The notes: a model not told the origin generated them from the sequence alone. Shown: positions 44,191-56,579, numbered from the stretch's first letter. The stretch is DNA of 64,000 bases from Ceratotherium simum simum (GCF_000283155.1 NW_004454180.1:17745210-17809209), one strand, 5' to 3'. Numbers and translations: made by a program.

Positions 44191-45335
44191 ATTAGAAAAA
44201 ATATCAGAAGACACATAAGAAACTGATCATCATTTACCTTAATCTAATTGCTATTTCTATATCATTATATATTCTTTTCAAGTGTGCTTAGAAAATTGCA
44301 CATAACACAAGTCTGAAAAAATTTAAAAGATCTGAAAATATATGAAGCAGTTTCTCTGACTGCAACAGAATTAAATTAGAAATCAATAAGATATCCAAGA
44401 AAACTTCCAATATTTGGAAATTAAACTACACACTTTTAAATAATGCATGTTTCAAAAAAAGAAATCACAAATAATTTAGATAATATTTCAATGACAGTGA
44501 AAATATAACCTATCAAAACGTATGGGATACAGCTAAAGCAGTGGTCAGAGGGAATTTACAGCTTTAGATGTTTACGTCAGAGAAGAGGAAACGTCTGAGA
44601 TCCATGATCCAACGTTCCACTTTGGGAGGCTGAAAAAAGGAGAGCAAAGTAAACGCAAAGTAAGTAGAAGGAAAGAAATAATAAAGAGCAGAAATCAACA
44701 AATATTACCAAGAAATTACAAGGCTAAATCCCAGTATTTTATTTTATTTTTTTATTTTATTTTTTTATTTATTTATCTTTTTTTTTTATTGCAGTAACAT
44801 TGGTTTATAACATTGTATAAATTTCAGGTGTACATCATTATACTTCTATTTCTGCATAGTTAAATCCTAGTATTTTAAAAAGGACAAAAGAGATAAACCC
44901 ATAACTAGACTAATCAAGAAAAAATCATAGAACACAAATCATAAAAATCAAGAATGAAAGACTGGTTATCACTTCAGATAAAAAGCCAATTTTGTGAACA
45001 TGCCAATCAATTTGGCAACCTAATGAAATGGACAAATTCCTTGAAAAAAAAACTTAACAAAATTTACACAAGATGAAAGGGAAAACAGGAAGAGCCCTAT
45101 ATTTGTTAAAGAAATTGGGTTTGTCATCATCAACCTTCCCCCCAAGGACACTCCAGGCCCACGGGGTTTCATAAGTGAAAGCTGTCAAATATTCAAAGCA
45201 AATATTCAGAGCAACAGCACCAACCCTACACAGACTCTTCCAGGAAACAGAGGAGGAAGGAGCACGCTCCAACACGTTTTCTGAGACAAGCACACCATCA
45301 ACACCAAAAGATTACAAAACGCTACTAAAAAAAAG
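44191..45335 (+). mobile_element. old L1M, 5' part of ORF2, inverted relative to its 3' part
   Basis: Sense L1 ORF2 landmarks: AATTAAATTAGAAATCAATA (about 44370), GGGATACAGCTAAAGCAGTG (44524), AGGAAAGAAATAATAAAGAG (44669), CTAATGAAATGGACAAATTC (45020) and ACAGACTCTTCCAGGAAACA (45231). They run plus while the neighbouring L1 segment runs minus. This portion lies upstream of the RT portion in an intact L1. All frames are broken. An unrelated 120-bp L1-tail insertion sits at 44741-44860. Confidence 0.85.
44725..44876 (-). mobile_element. short L1 3'-tail insertion with target-site duplication
   Basis: Insertion 44741-44860 starts with a T/A-rich tail (reverse poly-A with TTTTA units). It continues GCAGTAACATTGGTTTATAA and TTTCAGGTGTACATCATTAT, a known perissodactyl/mammalian L1 3' end in reverse. 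Duplications TAAATCCCAGTATTTT (44725-44740) and TAAATCCTAGTATTTT (44861-44876) match at 15 of 16 bases. It is a severely 5'-truncated retroposition. Confidence 0.88.
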
Positions 45336-48300
45336 GACTGTTTTTTAAAGCACTGACATTAACAAGTTAACACTCTCCTGAGAGTCTCAAAGTCTGTCAG
45401 CTCCATCGTAAAAGAAATGACTGACTTCAGCCACCGAGAGCTAACTTCAATTCCCGACCTCATCATATTAAACTTCATTCTATGATGTCTTTTAAGAGTT
45501 TGCCATATTTGGTAATAAATGATTTTTTTTAAAGAAAAAAGATGAACTCTGGGCAAAGAGACACAGAAAACCAAATTATTGGTTTAGCAGAATCTAGAGT
45601 AACTAGGACCCTGGGAAAACTATGCATGTTGGGAAGGGATTTGTAGAATGATACAGAAAAATCCAAGAGAAAAATGGGCCCATGCTCCTTTTAACTGGCC
45701 TGTGAGTGCAGAATTTTATACATGCGTAAATGTGAACTCTTTGAGGAAAGCATTGCAATTTCTATTTTGGCAGAAGTTCTTATTGTGGTTTCCACCATGT
45801 CGTTCAGTGACCTTCCTGCTCAGACGACCTGCGATAGTGAAAAACCAGAACTTCCTTAACGAGTTATTAAGAAGCCGAGTGTTACCTGGAGAATCTAACT
45901 CAGGTCAACAAGGGACTCTGACCTTGTGAACACTCCCAGGGGCCACAAGACGCCTGAGAGTCAACACCACCCAGCCTCTACCGCCCACATCATTAGGAGT
46001 CCCCAGAGAGAGACACAACAGCTGGAGAAAACCAATGGTGCCCTCACTTCTGACGGAAAATTCAGGATCCATGGTCGGAAGAGGACGTTGTGGCTGGCAG
46101 TTTGACAGCCCGGTGGTTTATAACAATAAAAGCTGGCTCACGGTTGAAATAGGAACTCAAATAGAGAATCTGGGGTGTGGGGCTACCAGCACGACCCCCG
46201 TGTGATCCACAGCCTGAGGCCCGTCTGTCAACTGCTCATCCTGCTCCGTGAGAAGATCACTGAGGGCGGGAGTAAGGGTTTAGAACTTTCACAGCAATTC
46301 GTCACTACTGCAACATCAAAGTGTGGGCCCGTTTTTTAGTAATTCCTGTTTATTGTGTTTTACAAAAGTACTAACCCAAGAGAGATTGAGGAAATACTAA
46401 AAAGACCTGGTCCTTCCCCGCAGATTTCACGCCACACACTGTTCTAGAACACAGCTAGAAAGTGTGGTTTTTATGGTCATCGGCTTGGGGGGGAGTCACA
46501 GGCGATTAGCTACGGATGAAGGAGGTTCCTGATGACACTTACGGTGTCAAACTTCACAGTGGATGCTTAAAATAGACTTTAATAACTGCCACGTTGGCCC
46601 CTGCTTACCTTCACACCCTCACCTTCCCCTTTGCTTTCTGGGAGAAAAGGAGGGGCTGGTGTCTCCATCAGTGTGCCGGGAAATGCCAAGTCCACAGCGT
46701 GCCTGGGCAGCGTGACCTGCGTGTGAGATCATTCCTGGAGAGGTGACAAAGTGGGAGAAGGATTCTGGCCGGTGACAAGGAGCAGGGGAGCTCCTGCAAC
46801 ACCCTGGGGGGGGTGCCGAGCGCTGCGTGCGGAGTCGGATGCTCCTCTCAGCATCGAGGCCCCCTGGCTGTTGGCTGGACTACCGTGGTGTCCTCAGCGG
46901 GATGCTGAGAGCTCAAGGCAGGCTTGCCTCCAATATTAGGAGAGTGCTTGAAACTCCTTTGTCTTTCTGAGTCAGCCCCAAGCGTCACTTAAATGTGGTT
47001 ACTTACAGACGCAAACTGGAAATGACGCAGCTCTTCTCTCTGTTGCAACCTCCACGTGAGCGAGTGCGAGCCCGTGTCCTGGGATCACAGACCCACAGGT
47101 GATCGGTTCAGTTTTCCCCATCTCAGAGGTTTTATTTTACAAAGTTAACAGACTGCAGTCTGCTTACACTGCTCTGAAACATGCTGACCACGTTTTCAAG
47201 GACAACCAAAACCCCTGTGAGCTTCACTGTAATACTTGATCTCCTCATGAACCCATCTGTGGCTAGTGAAGGCTGGCTGTGGAAGGCGTGTTTGCCAGGA
47301 AACAAGCCGTGTATCATTGCTGTGGTTTGGCAGGGAAAGTTCCGAGCCAGTTGGATTTGGGAAAGGGGGAAACAGAGCTTAGGCCATGAGAGGGTCCAGC
47401 TGAATAGGAAAGGGTGCCAAGGAGGGAGGGGTCGGGGCTCAGAGCGGCAACACACCAGCAACAGCGGCGTGGGCAGCCCCGGGGCCCAGCCAGAAGACTC
47501 TGCACACCGCGCCCACACGGCTCCCCAGGCAAGGCCCTGGCTGCGTGGCTCTGCCCTCAGTGCCCCCCAATCCCATCAGCCCTGAGCCAAACACCTCCAA
47601 AGGAAAGAGAGCTGGGCTACTCAGGGTGCAGTGTGGGCAGAGGAGTACAGGAGGCCAGCCGACGAAGGCCTGTGTCCGTGGGGTCCCCACCCCTGCTACG
47701 CGCCCCGCATGACACGGGATTTGCCTGTTACCCCTTCCTCACCCCACAGGCCTCTCAGACCCGCCAGGGATCTCGGGGTGGTGCACAGCCCTGGGGGCAT
47801 TTCAGGGGACACAGGCGAGTTCCTGCTGCTCCCCGGGGCGGGGGCCAGACGGCAGGTCAGTCCATAGGGGGCCTTGTTGGTGACAAAGGGGAGTTACTGG
47901 GCACAGCCAGGGCTCACTGTTGTCTGAGACCCCCCTAGGGTTGTATGGGGGCTGCCCTGAAATCAGCACCGTTTATGTAAATTTTTGCCAACAGAATGAG
48001 CCGCCGAGGGGAGGACAAGCGGTCACTCGGGGTCCCGGGTGTCCCCGAGCCCCCGGTGCTGTCTGACAGCCGTGCTGTGCGTTCCTCTGCAGGGGGGGCG
48101 ACCCTGGCCCTCACCCTGGCCCCGGCAGCTGGCCTGTCCACCTCTGGCAGTGTGGTGCTGGGCTGGGGGAGCTGCCGGGCGACAGAGACATGAGTTCATT
48201 TAGATGTGGTCCTTGAGGAGCTCAAAGGGGGACTGTCACGACAGGTGGTCACAGCACGAGGAGGGAATAAGGGCCGAGGAGTCAACGTGGACCAGTTTCC

Positions 48301-48765
48301 AGCAGATCCAGGGTCAGGCCAGTGATTTTTATCCTCCCAATGTCCGTCTCTTCCGTTCACACCGCCAGCCCTGAGTTCGCGGTCACCCGCTAGGCATCCC
48401 TCCTCAGTCTCTCTGGTCCTGGACCTCCCACAGCACCCCATGCTCGCCCCTCACACGGTCAGGTGGGAACACCCAAGGTGACACCCAAGGTCAATCGTCC
48501 ACCGCTCTGCACTGTAGCCGGCGTCCCTCACTCCCGCCACCCTGGCCAGTAGGTAGATCCCCACGGGACCCGTGCTGTCTGGAGAGCAGTCAGCACTCCA
48601 GAACTAGCCAGTGCAGAGCTGGGCCAGGTCGGCAGGACGTCAGGAGCTCGACGTGCGGCAAGGAACGGGCCGTGGGGGATGTGTTGCCCTCTTTGCCTGG
48701 GAGCCCCACCACCACCACTGCCCAGAGAATCAGAGTGTGTCCCTCCAAGGGCTTCTCCTGTGGTC
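45336..48765. other. long single-copy stretch
   Basis: About 3.4 kb without recognised transposon. 47400-48190 is GC-rich with frames open on both strands, none recognisable. A G-run lies at 46806-46812. Confidence 0.4.
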
Positions 48766-49202
48766 GCTGAATAGGGCCCCCGAAGACTCCACGTCCTAAC
48801 CCTGGAAGCTGTGAATGTCACCTCATATGACAAAAGGGGCTTTGGATATGATTAAGGATTGTCAGGGTGGGCCCAACGTAATCCCAGGGGTCCTTCAAGG
48901 TGGAGGCTGACTGCAGAAGAGGGGAGGGTGGTGTGGGGACGAGAGCAGAGATTGGAGCCATGCGTTAGAAGACGAAGGAAGGAGCCCAGAGCCAAGGAAC
49001 GCAGGCAGCCTCTAGAACCTGGAAAAAACATGGAATGGATTCCCCCCTAGGGCGTCCAGAAGGATCCAGCCCTGATGACACTGACTTCAGCTCAGAGAAG
49101 CTGATCTCAGACTTCCGGCCTCTCCAACAGTAAGGGGATAAATCTGTTGTTTTAAGCCACCGAGTTAGTGGTCATCAGTTACACAGCAGGGACACGAACA
49201 CA
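48766..49202 (+). mobile_element. MLT1-class MaLR LTR, near full length
   Basis: GCTGAATAGGGCCCCCGAAG, ACTCCACGTCCTAACCCTGG, GATATGATTAAGGATTGTCA and GGTGGGCCCAACGTAATCCC come first. AAGGAACGCAGGCAGCCTCT, TCAGACTTCCGGCCTCTCCA and TGTTGTTTTAAGCCACCGAG follow the complete order of an MLT1-type LTR. It is solo, with no internal sequence. Confidence 0.9.
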
Positions 49203-50539
49203 CGGCCCATCACCCTCTCGGGAGGCCTGCCTGGTCCTACAGGCTGAGCATCCTCCCCGGGGACCTCCCTGCACCTGTGTGCAGCAGGTGTGCAGAACAC
49301 CCGACCACACAGCTTCCATGAGAGAAGGATGGGGCCTTGCCACACACAAGTGTTGGTGGCCCCATGGCTCCCCACAGCCCACCATGGCCACTGCAGTGCT
49401 GGGCATTTCGGACACCTGTGACTTGGTTCCATATTCAGAGGGAGGCCCTGAGGATGTGAGGAATTGCTCCCTTCCCCAGCCACACTGTGGTTCAGCACCA
49501 GCTGCCATGTGTAAACACGGCCCCATCAGTGATGGCCAGCCCGGTGACAACTGCCACCCGCTTGGCCACAGCTGAGGACAAGCCACTGAAGTCCTTTCCT
49601 GGTGTATTTCATCCAGGAGCTGAGAGCACAGGGCCAGCGCTCGCTAACTCGATAACCCGTGTAGGAGGCAGGCACAGGAGACGGCAGGCGTCTCCCTGGG
49701 TCTTCGCAGGCCGAGGGCTGGTCCCCTCAGTTCTCCAGGTGCCCCCTGAGGCCTGGCTTGCTTTTCTGCCCTTGCCAAACTCAGCCAGCCAAAAGATGCC
49801 CGCTGTGTGCGTCCAGATTCAAACAAGCATGCACTGAGTAGGCACACGGCCATGCACACCTCATCTCATTCTTCGGAGCTTCCCTAGGAGGAAGCCAGGA
49901 AGGGTGGGTGTGCACCCAGGGGCCGGGCAGCCCCTTTGGGCTTCATTTTCCCACCTGGATAGAGAAGAGTTCAGGGGCATTGGGAGTGGAGGCCCGTGGG
50001 CCATATCTGCCCACCAGCCCTGCCCGTCGTCAGTCACAGCCCCAGGCCTGGGGGACAGGAAGCATGTCGCTGGCCCCACGCCAAGAGGCTGTCAAGGGCT
50101 CCAGCCTGGAGCGGCCACCTTCTGCCACATGGCCCTGATCTCAATTCCCACTTGATTTAGGACAGACCATAAATTCCATACGGCACAGTTTTTAAAAAAA
50201 ATTTGTTTACTAAGTCACCCAAAAGCCTAAAAACATGGTGACCCTCACACAGACAGGGTCTCAGAAACCAGTCTTTGAATGAATGACTTAATGCTTAGTT
50301 ATACGGTTTGTAGAATGAGCACTTCAAAAATATCACAAATGGAAACAATATTAAGGTTCCAAATTTAGAACTCATCTTTACCTAAATGTGCTAATTTGGC
50401 AAATTACAGGCTTGAGTAAGTTGTGGATCGTCTGTACATGTTTTTTTTGTTTGCAAAAAAGAGGATCAGCTATAAAACAAACCGACAAGGCCAACGAATG
50501 TGCTGACATGGTTCACAACGGCGCTTGCACAGTGCAGCC
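49203..50539. other. single-copy sequence; weak MIR possible at 49825-49930
   Basis: CACCTCATCTCATTCTTCGG plus CTAGGAGGAAGCCAGGAAG faintly resembles antisense MIR. Otherwise nothing recognised. Confidence 0.35.
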
Positions 50540-50935
50540 ATGAATGAGAAGCCGTCACACCAAGAACTACAGAAACGAAAATGAACACAAGGACAGCACA
50601 TCTCTCAAGGATTAGGCTGGCAGAGTGCTACGTGCCCACTCCCATCGGGAAGTGGAGAAAGTGGCCCCCCACTGTCAGGAGGAATGCAAATTGGCACAAA
50701 TCTTGGTGAGCCACTTGACGGTATCTGAGAAAATCGAAACTGTGCAACCCCACCCCAGGGCCAGCCCCACAGCAGTAAGTGTGGGCAGCGAAACCTCAGG
50801 ACAACCGAATGTCCACCAGGAGAGGAGCAGCTAACAGGAATGGCAGCCCAGTAGGAAGGTGGAGGTTGCCGACTGGGAAAAACGTTCACGATTATTGTGG
50901 GATGGGAAAGAGCACGCTGCAGGCCCAAAGGGAGA
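50540..50935 (+). mobile_element. possible degenerate L1M fragment
   Basis: GGAGGAATGCAAATTGGCAC, GAGCCACTTGACGGTATCTG and CCGAATGTCCACCAGGAGAG loosely follow the 3' part of L1 ORF2. Landmarks are sparse. Confidence 0.35.
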
Positions 50936-50944
50936 GTATGGTGC

Positions 50945-51068
50945 TGTCGTTGGTGGGGGAAAGTGCGTGTGTGTTCACAGGGTTGTGTGTGTGCCCATGC
51001 AGGTATGCATGAGTGTGCATGTGTGTGTGCACGTATGCACATGCGAGTGTGTCACACACATGTGCATG
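50945..51068. repeat. degenerate TG-rich tract
   Basis: GTGTGTG runs interspersed with CATG and CACG, an aged (TG)n-type microsatellite. Confidence 0.75.
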
Positions 51069-51126
51069 TCTCTGCTTTTATAAGCACAGGGAGCAGTCAG
51101 GAGTAACCACGATGATGACCATGGTT

Positions 51127-51372
51127 GACGGTGCTGAGTTTGACCCTGGGCCAGGTACTGTTCTAGGCACTTGACATATATTCGTGCACTTAATCCTCAT
51201 AACAGTCCTACAGGGGGCTTACTATTGTTATCTCCATTTCACAGATCAGGAAACTGAGGCAGAGAGAAGCCAAGTGACCTACCTAAGGTTCCACGGCCGG
51301 TAGGTGGCAAATCTGAACGCAGGTGACCTAGTTCCAAAATCCAGACCACCACTACTGTCCAGCTGCCGTGCC
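51127..51372 (-). repeat. MIR SINE, near full length
   Basis: CCAGGTACTGTTCTAGGCAC, GCACTTAATCCTCATAACAG, CAGATCAGGAAACTGAGGCA and AGGTTCCACGGCCGGTAGG cover almost the whole antisense MIR. ATCTGAACGCAGGTGACC continues towards the head. It is the best-preserved MIR in the window. Confidence 0.88.
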
Positions 51373-52367
51373 CAATATATGAAAGGCGAGGCGGACTGCT
51401 GATCATGTTAAGTGGCAGGAGTGTGGATTTTTTTTACTTTCTTTTCTGTATTTTTTTTTAGTATTTTTGTATTCCAAGTTATTCCTTTAAAAAATGAAAG
51501 AAGCGACAGCTTTTCCTTACAGGTAAGATGGTGCTGTGGGATTTCTCCTCTCCCTCCTGAGATGATGTAAGTAGGCTGGAGGGAGAAACACCAGTAATAA
51601 CACGAGTTATGCAATCGGTGTACATGTCACATGAATTACAATGCACCTGGAGACACTGATGAAATCCTGGGTGCCTAGAGCTGTCAGAGGAGGTTTTAAA
51701 AAATAAAAGGAATACACCCAGCCCACACCCTGACTTTACAACCTATAATTAATTAGAGAAAGAAAGAGAGATCTGTCTGGTTCCATGACTTCAACTTTCC
51801 ACCTGGAATATGAAGCTCTAAGCATGCCATTTGGCTTCTCTCCTCGCCGCCTTTTCTTCTTGTCTCTTCTCGCTCTAACTTTCAGGCTTTCTGATTTCTA
51901 TTTTCAGTGCTGCTACGAAAATGCAAATACAAATCTATCCTGCATAATTCATAAGACAGACTATGAATGTTCAAGTGCTACTACTTGTGTCACAGCCACA
52001 AACATAAGCACAGGCGGGGACAGACAGCTGCTTCGTCTCTCACCCCCGAGCCAGCCAATAGTGTCTGAAGTTAAACCCAGGCCATCCTCCTGACCACCCT
52101 CCCAGTCTCAAATTCTGTGTTGACTTAATTAATTAGAGAAGTCTGAGCTGTTCACCTCGTGTGCTGAATGAAGAGAAACAGCTTCTCTAGGGAGCCTGGC
52201 TTCTTTGCTGGTGGAAAACACAGACGTCTTGGGCTCAGGGAGGCTCGCGCTGCACCCTGGACCCCGGACCCCTTCCCATTCCGGTACCCAGCACCTTTCT
52301 TGTCTGCAGTTAGGTTTTTAAAAAACACTCACTGATTGAAAATCAAACACACTTTCGTTCACTAAAT
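51373..52367. other. AT-rich single-copy sequence
   Basis: T-rich run near 51428-51470; otherwise no landmarks. Confidence 0.4.
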
Positions 52368-52507
52368 CAGTGACTCTTATTCACGGCTGCACCATGACAA
52401 TAACATGGGTCCCACCCCCGGAGACCCTGGTTTAAGCAGCCTGGGCGGGGCTTGGGAATTTTAAAAACCTCCTCTGGAGACTGCAGTACGCAGTCAGGTT
52501 GAGAGCT
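52368..52507 (+). mobile_element. MER5A-like hAT fossil
   Basis: CAGTGACTCTTATTCACGGC, TGGGTCCCACCCCCGGAGAC, GGCTTGGGAATTTTAAAAAC and CAGTCAGGTTGAGAG match a nearly complete MER5A. Confidence 0.82.
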
Positions 52508-53754
52508 TCTTCATGATGAGCTCCCTGAACAAACCCCTGTCCCTGGAAGCTGGCCTTTGCATGGCCCTTTCCTCCACTCTGAGCACCAGTGCTTCCTCCA
52601 TGCAGCCACCCGGCCTCCCAATCCTGGGGTGGTAGCCCTGGCACGCCCTCCCGTGGCTCTTGGTTCCAGGATGAACAGCTTCTTGTGTTACCAGCAGCCA
52701 CCCGAAACCCTCGGGAGGAGCTGCCTCTATTCAGGGGAGCCCCTGGATGCACCCCAAGAAATAGAAGGCAGTGCTTGGGAAAAGGGGTGGTGGGTGACTG
52801 TCTTCAGGCAATAAACAGAAGGACAAACCACCCTTCCCAGAAAATGGGGGGCGTGTGGGAGGGAGAGTAAAGAGAACGGAGGCTCCATCCCACGTGGGGA
52901 GCCCTGTTGGCCGTGTGGCCTCAGAACCTTTAAGAACTAGGACATCCACAGGTCCACAGGTCTATGATATCAACTGCCACTCCAGATGCTCTGGGCCCGT
53001 TGTGTTCTCCAGGTGGTGCCCCTAAGTCCAGGAAGCCAGGGGACATGGCGTGAGCAGGTAGCCCCAGCAGCTGTGCAACGAGGCAGCCTTTCTTCAGCCT
53101 TGAGGTGCACACCTGAGCAAGGTCACTTGTGCACACCCGCGTGGGTGGGGCCTGGGAGGGCGTCCTGCCAGGATGGTGGTCCAAACAAACTGAGCCACAT
53201 CAGGGGTCTGGGGGCCCTGGAGAACTTCAGAGATTTGCAGAACTTGGAGGCAGGATCTGGCCTTTGTCAGGGCGTGGGGTGTGGGCTGCAGGCCGTTGTT
53301 TCTAGATGTCAGGTGACCGAGAGGTGCCACAGAGATCTGGCCGTGCCTGCCTTGCACCAACTGCACGCCCTGGCTTTGCATTCGTCAGTGCCTCACGTGC
53401 AAGCTCCCTAGGACAGGGCGGACAAGGGGGGCCACCACCATGCTCCCCCTCTGGGAAACACCAGCTGAGGACCAAAGTGGGTCACAGGGATGAAAACTGT
53501 GTGGGGAATACTGCCTGAGTGCCAGCACGTGCTGCGCTTTGTCCAGATGTGATCTCATTGAATCCCCGCTCTGACCCATGAGGCCTAGAGCCTACTTCCT
53601 CTCCCCTCGCTCGTCACTGAACACGTCTGGCTGCTGCACTGACCACAGATTGTGGTAGAAGTGACCGTCTGAGACTTTCAAGCCCAGTCCTTAAGAGGGT
53701 TTGATTATCTTTCTCCTGAGTAGAGCCCGGCCCCTGTGCTGCCAAGAGGTGCAG
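52508..53754. other. single-copy sequence; weak MIR possible at 53500-53590
   Basis: CCAGATGTGATCTCATTGAATCC-like phrasing near 53545 suggests an eroded antisense MIR. The rest is unassigned. Confidence 0.35.
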
Positions 53755-53995
53755 GCTGGACACATGATTGATCAGAGGCCCCGAGGAGAGGCCCCGGAGA
53801 CGGGAGGCCGTCCTGGACATTCCAGCTCCATCAGCTCCCGGGCTGATGCAGCCCCGGGAGCGACCCCAGTGGAGCAGAACTGCCCCGCTGAGCCCTGCCC
53901 AAATTCTGATCCACAGAACTGCAAGAAATAAATGGTTGTGTCGTTTCGCACCAAACTTTAGGATGGTTTGTGACACGACAACAGCTGAACCACAC
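53755..53995 (+). mobile_element. LTR-type repeat, 3' end
   Basis: GAGCCCTGCCCAAATTCTGA, TCCACAGAACTGCAAGAAAT, AAATGGTTGTGTCGTTTCGC and AGGATGGTTTGTGACACGAC follow the 3' end of a common ERVL/MaLR-like LTR. An AAATAAA-type poly-A signal lies near 53926. Confidence 0.55.
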
Positions 53996-54753
53996 TGAGG
54001 CTCCTCTGCACTCTGGGGGCCCCGCTGACCGGGGCGCCCAGGGAAACAGACATGCGTCCCTCGAGGAGATGGCAAGGGGAGGGGTCCCCGGTGATGTTCC
54101 AGAGAGCCCCACAGATGGGCGCAACACAGCAGCCCAGGGATGACTCCAGAGGGACTGGCTGCCTCGCCTTCAAGAGTAAATTATAGCAAACAAACTTGGC
54201 CCCTTAACAGGACTGGTTGAAGCTCAAAAAAAGAAAAAAAGAAAACCGCTCAACTCCTTAAACTCTGGGGAGGAAAGAGAACAACCCCGAGGGCTCTATG
54301 TTAGATACACCATTCAAAAAACTCCACAACAAAAAGCAAACCCAACAAAGTGATCCATAAAACCATTAAAATACAGAATTACCTGCTCTCTCAGAAGTAT
54401 ACATGGCCTAGGTTCCATGACATCAGCCCGGGCCATGGTCAAGGGCCCCGTCCTGTGATCTCCGAATGGTTCCCTGCTGTCCTGTCTTGCAGGCATCCAG
54501 ACACTCTCGAAGCTGCTCTCATCAGAGTCACCCCTGAGCGGCTGAGGATTTAGCACCAATGCTGTCGATGGCCTTCTATCAAGGATGGAGCACCTGCCCC
54601 GGACAAGGGGCCACCTCAGGCCGCATCCCAGGTGGGCCCAGGTCTGGGCTTCTGCAGTGACGAAAAGAAATGGCCACGCGCTTGGCAAGCCAGGAGGAAG
54701 AGGGTCCTTGCTCCTTTGCTTAAAGCCTCCGTCTGGCCCTGTACCTCCGTGTA
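53996..54753. other. single-copy sequence, nothing recognised
   Basis: An A-rich GAAAA patch at about 54225-54245. No gene or repeat call. Confidence 0.4.
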
Positions 54754-55405
54754 TACAGTCATCCTCCCTTATCCGTGGAAGGTATGTTCCAAGACCCCCA
54801 GCGGACGCCTGAGGCCGTGGAGAGTACTGAATCCTATATATGCTGTGTTGCTCCTACACTAAGCACTCACCACGAACTGTGGCCCTAACTTTTGCAGTTT
54901 GAGGTGCAACAGCAAAACTAGCATGAATTTCTTTTTTCTTCTTCACAATTTCACAGAAAATTCGGTCTTACCATAGATCTTAGCAACCTCAGCATACAAG
55001 TTTTTCTGTTTCCTTAAGTCAAGAACTTGCACGTTTTTACTTAAAGGAAGCACTTTACGGCTTCTCTTTGGCATACCCGAATTGCCGGCATCACTCCTCT
55101 TGCGCTTGGGGCCGTTATGAAGTAAAACAAGGGTTACTTAATCACAAGCCCTGCAATACCACGACAGTCAATCTGATGACCCAGAGGGCAGTAGCAAACA
55201 CAGCGTGGATCCGCTGGACAAGGGGATGATTCACGTCCCGGGCGGGTCAGCACGAGATTTCATCACACTACTCAGAACGGCGGGCAATTTAAAATTTATG
55301 AATCGTTTACTTCTTGAATCTTTCATTTAATATTTTCGAACATTAAATGTGTTGGGTAACTGAAGCCACAGAAAGCGAAACCTCAGATAAGGGGGTACTT
55401 CTGTA
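54754..55405 (+). mobile_element. Tigger (pogo/Tc1-mariner) DNA-transposon fossil
   Basis: Element 54756-55403 starts CAGTCATCCTCCCTTATCCG and TGGAAGGTATGTTCCAAGAC. It ends GAAACCTCAGATAAGGGGG and TACTTCTG, the inverted partner. TA dinucleotides flank both ends as expected for TA target duplication. The 648-bp body has no intact transposase frame, so it is a non-autonomous or deleted member. Confidence 0.88.
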
Positions 55406-55616
55406 TAATCACGCACCGAATAACAACACTTTGGCCAATGATGGACCACTGATGTGACGGTGGTCTCATTCGATTAGTACCTACAACCTCTGTGTGTAGG
55501 AGGCTGTACCACCTAGGTTTGTGTAAGTGCACTCTGTGATGTTCGCACAATGGCAAAATCACCTAATGACAAATTTCTCAGAACGTATCCCTGTCATTAA
55601 GCGATGAGTGACTGTA
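55406..55616 (-). mobile_element. Tigger-derived short element abutting the previous one
   Basis: ATCACGCACCGAATAACAAC at the left, GATGTGACGGTGGTCTCATT, CCACCTAGGTTTGTGTAAGT, CAGAACGTATCCCTGTCATT and a right end AAGCGATGAGTGACTG followed by TA. These match a Tigger1-type miniature element in reverse. It starts directly at the TA that closes the preceding Tigger. Confidence 0.85.
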
Positions 55617-56512
55617 TTTAGCTAATGTCCGCAAAGCCCGAGTGTCTCCAAAGAAAAGTCGTTCCTTCCCTATAGAGGCAGGGCTGTCGGTAAGAGTTTG
55701 AAATGAACTGAGGAGCAGTCTTGCACCCCCACCCACAGAGGAATCAACCCTTAAGGAACAGAGTTCTGTCGATGAGGTGAGAAATGAGAAAACGCGGCTT
55801 CTGGCCGAGAAGACGACCTGGGGTTGTGGCCAGTGTCCCATCTCAGACGGAAGTGCTCGAATCAGGGGCCGGGCCTTTGTTCACTGAATGGCCTTTTGGT
55901 GAAAGCTGTCTGTTGGCCTGAGGTGAGTGTCCATCCGAGGCAGCACCCCCAGGTGAGGACCTGCAGGGCCCAGGCAAGGGCAGGCAGGCTCTAAGGGAAG
56001 CGGCCCACACTTCCCGCTGGACATCGGGCAGGTCCCTGATTGCCCCACCCCGGACCCATCTTCTGTCCTGCCATGGGTCCCCAGAGGCTGACCCTGTGGG
56101 GCTCCCATGCCCTCTGCCCCTGCCAGGTTGGGTCCCTGAGTGGACCAGCAGGAGGCTGGAGGGTGTGGCCTCAGGGTGTGGATGGCCTGCTCTGGTGCCA
56201 TCACGGGGAACAGTGAGGGGGTCGAGGACTCAGGCGGTGCAGCTTCCTGCTTCTCCACGAAGCCATGGTGCACGGCCCAGACCCCCTTCAGGACGGCAGG
56301 GTTTATCAGAGTTTATTCCCCTGTGTGGAGAGGTCCCCATCGCATGACCACGTCGTCGTCTCCCCCTTCCCTCCCCCGGCAGCTTGCATCCAGTGATGGT
56401 CAGCTCGAGATGAAAAGGCTCCAGATCCACCCAAACTCGGGGACCCTCTGAAGGGTCATCGGCTGTAGGGCGCCCTGGGGTCAGCTGAGGCCACTGCTGT
56501 GCCTGCATCGCT
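55617..56512. other. single-copy sequence, nothing recognised
   Basis: No recognised features. Confidence 0.4.
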
Positions 56513-56579
56513 GCCCACTCCTCCCTCCTCTCTTCTCCCCTCCTCTGCCCTCCCCTACCCCTCCCCTCCCCGTCCCCTC
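56513..56579. repeat. polypyrimidine tract (CTCCCC-rich)
   Basis: About 67 bp, almost all C and T with only a few purines. The motif TCCCC/CTCCC recurs irregularly. It can adopt triplex (H-DNA) or, on the other strand, G-quadruplex-like forms. Confidence 0.8.

Noticed and set aside
41628..45335. Active L1 with coding capacity
   Set aside because: Both ORF2 segments are full of stops and frameshifts. The element is inverted and interrupted by other insertions.
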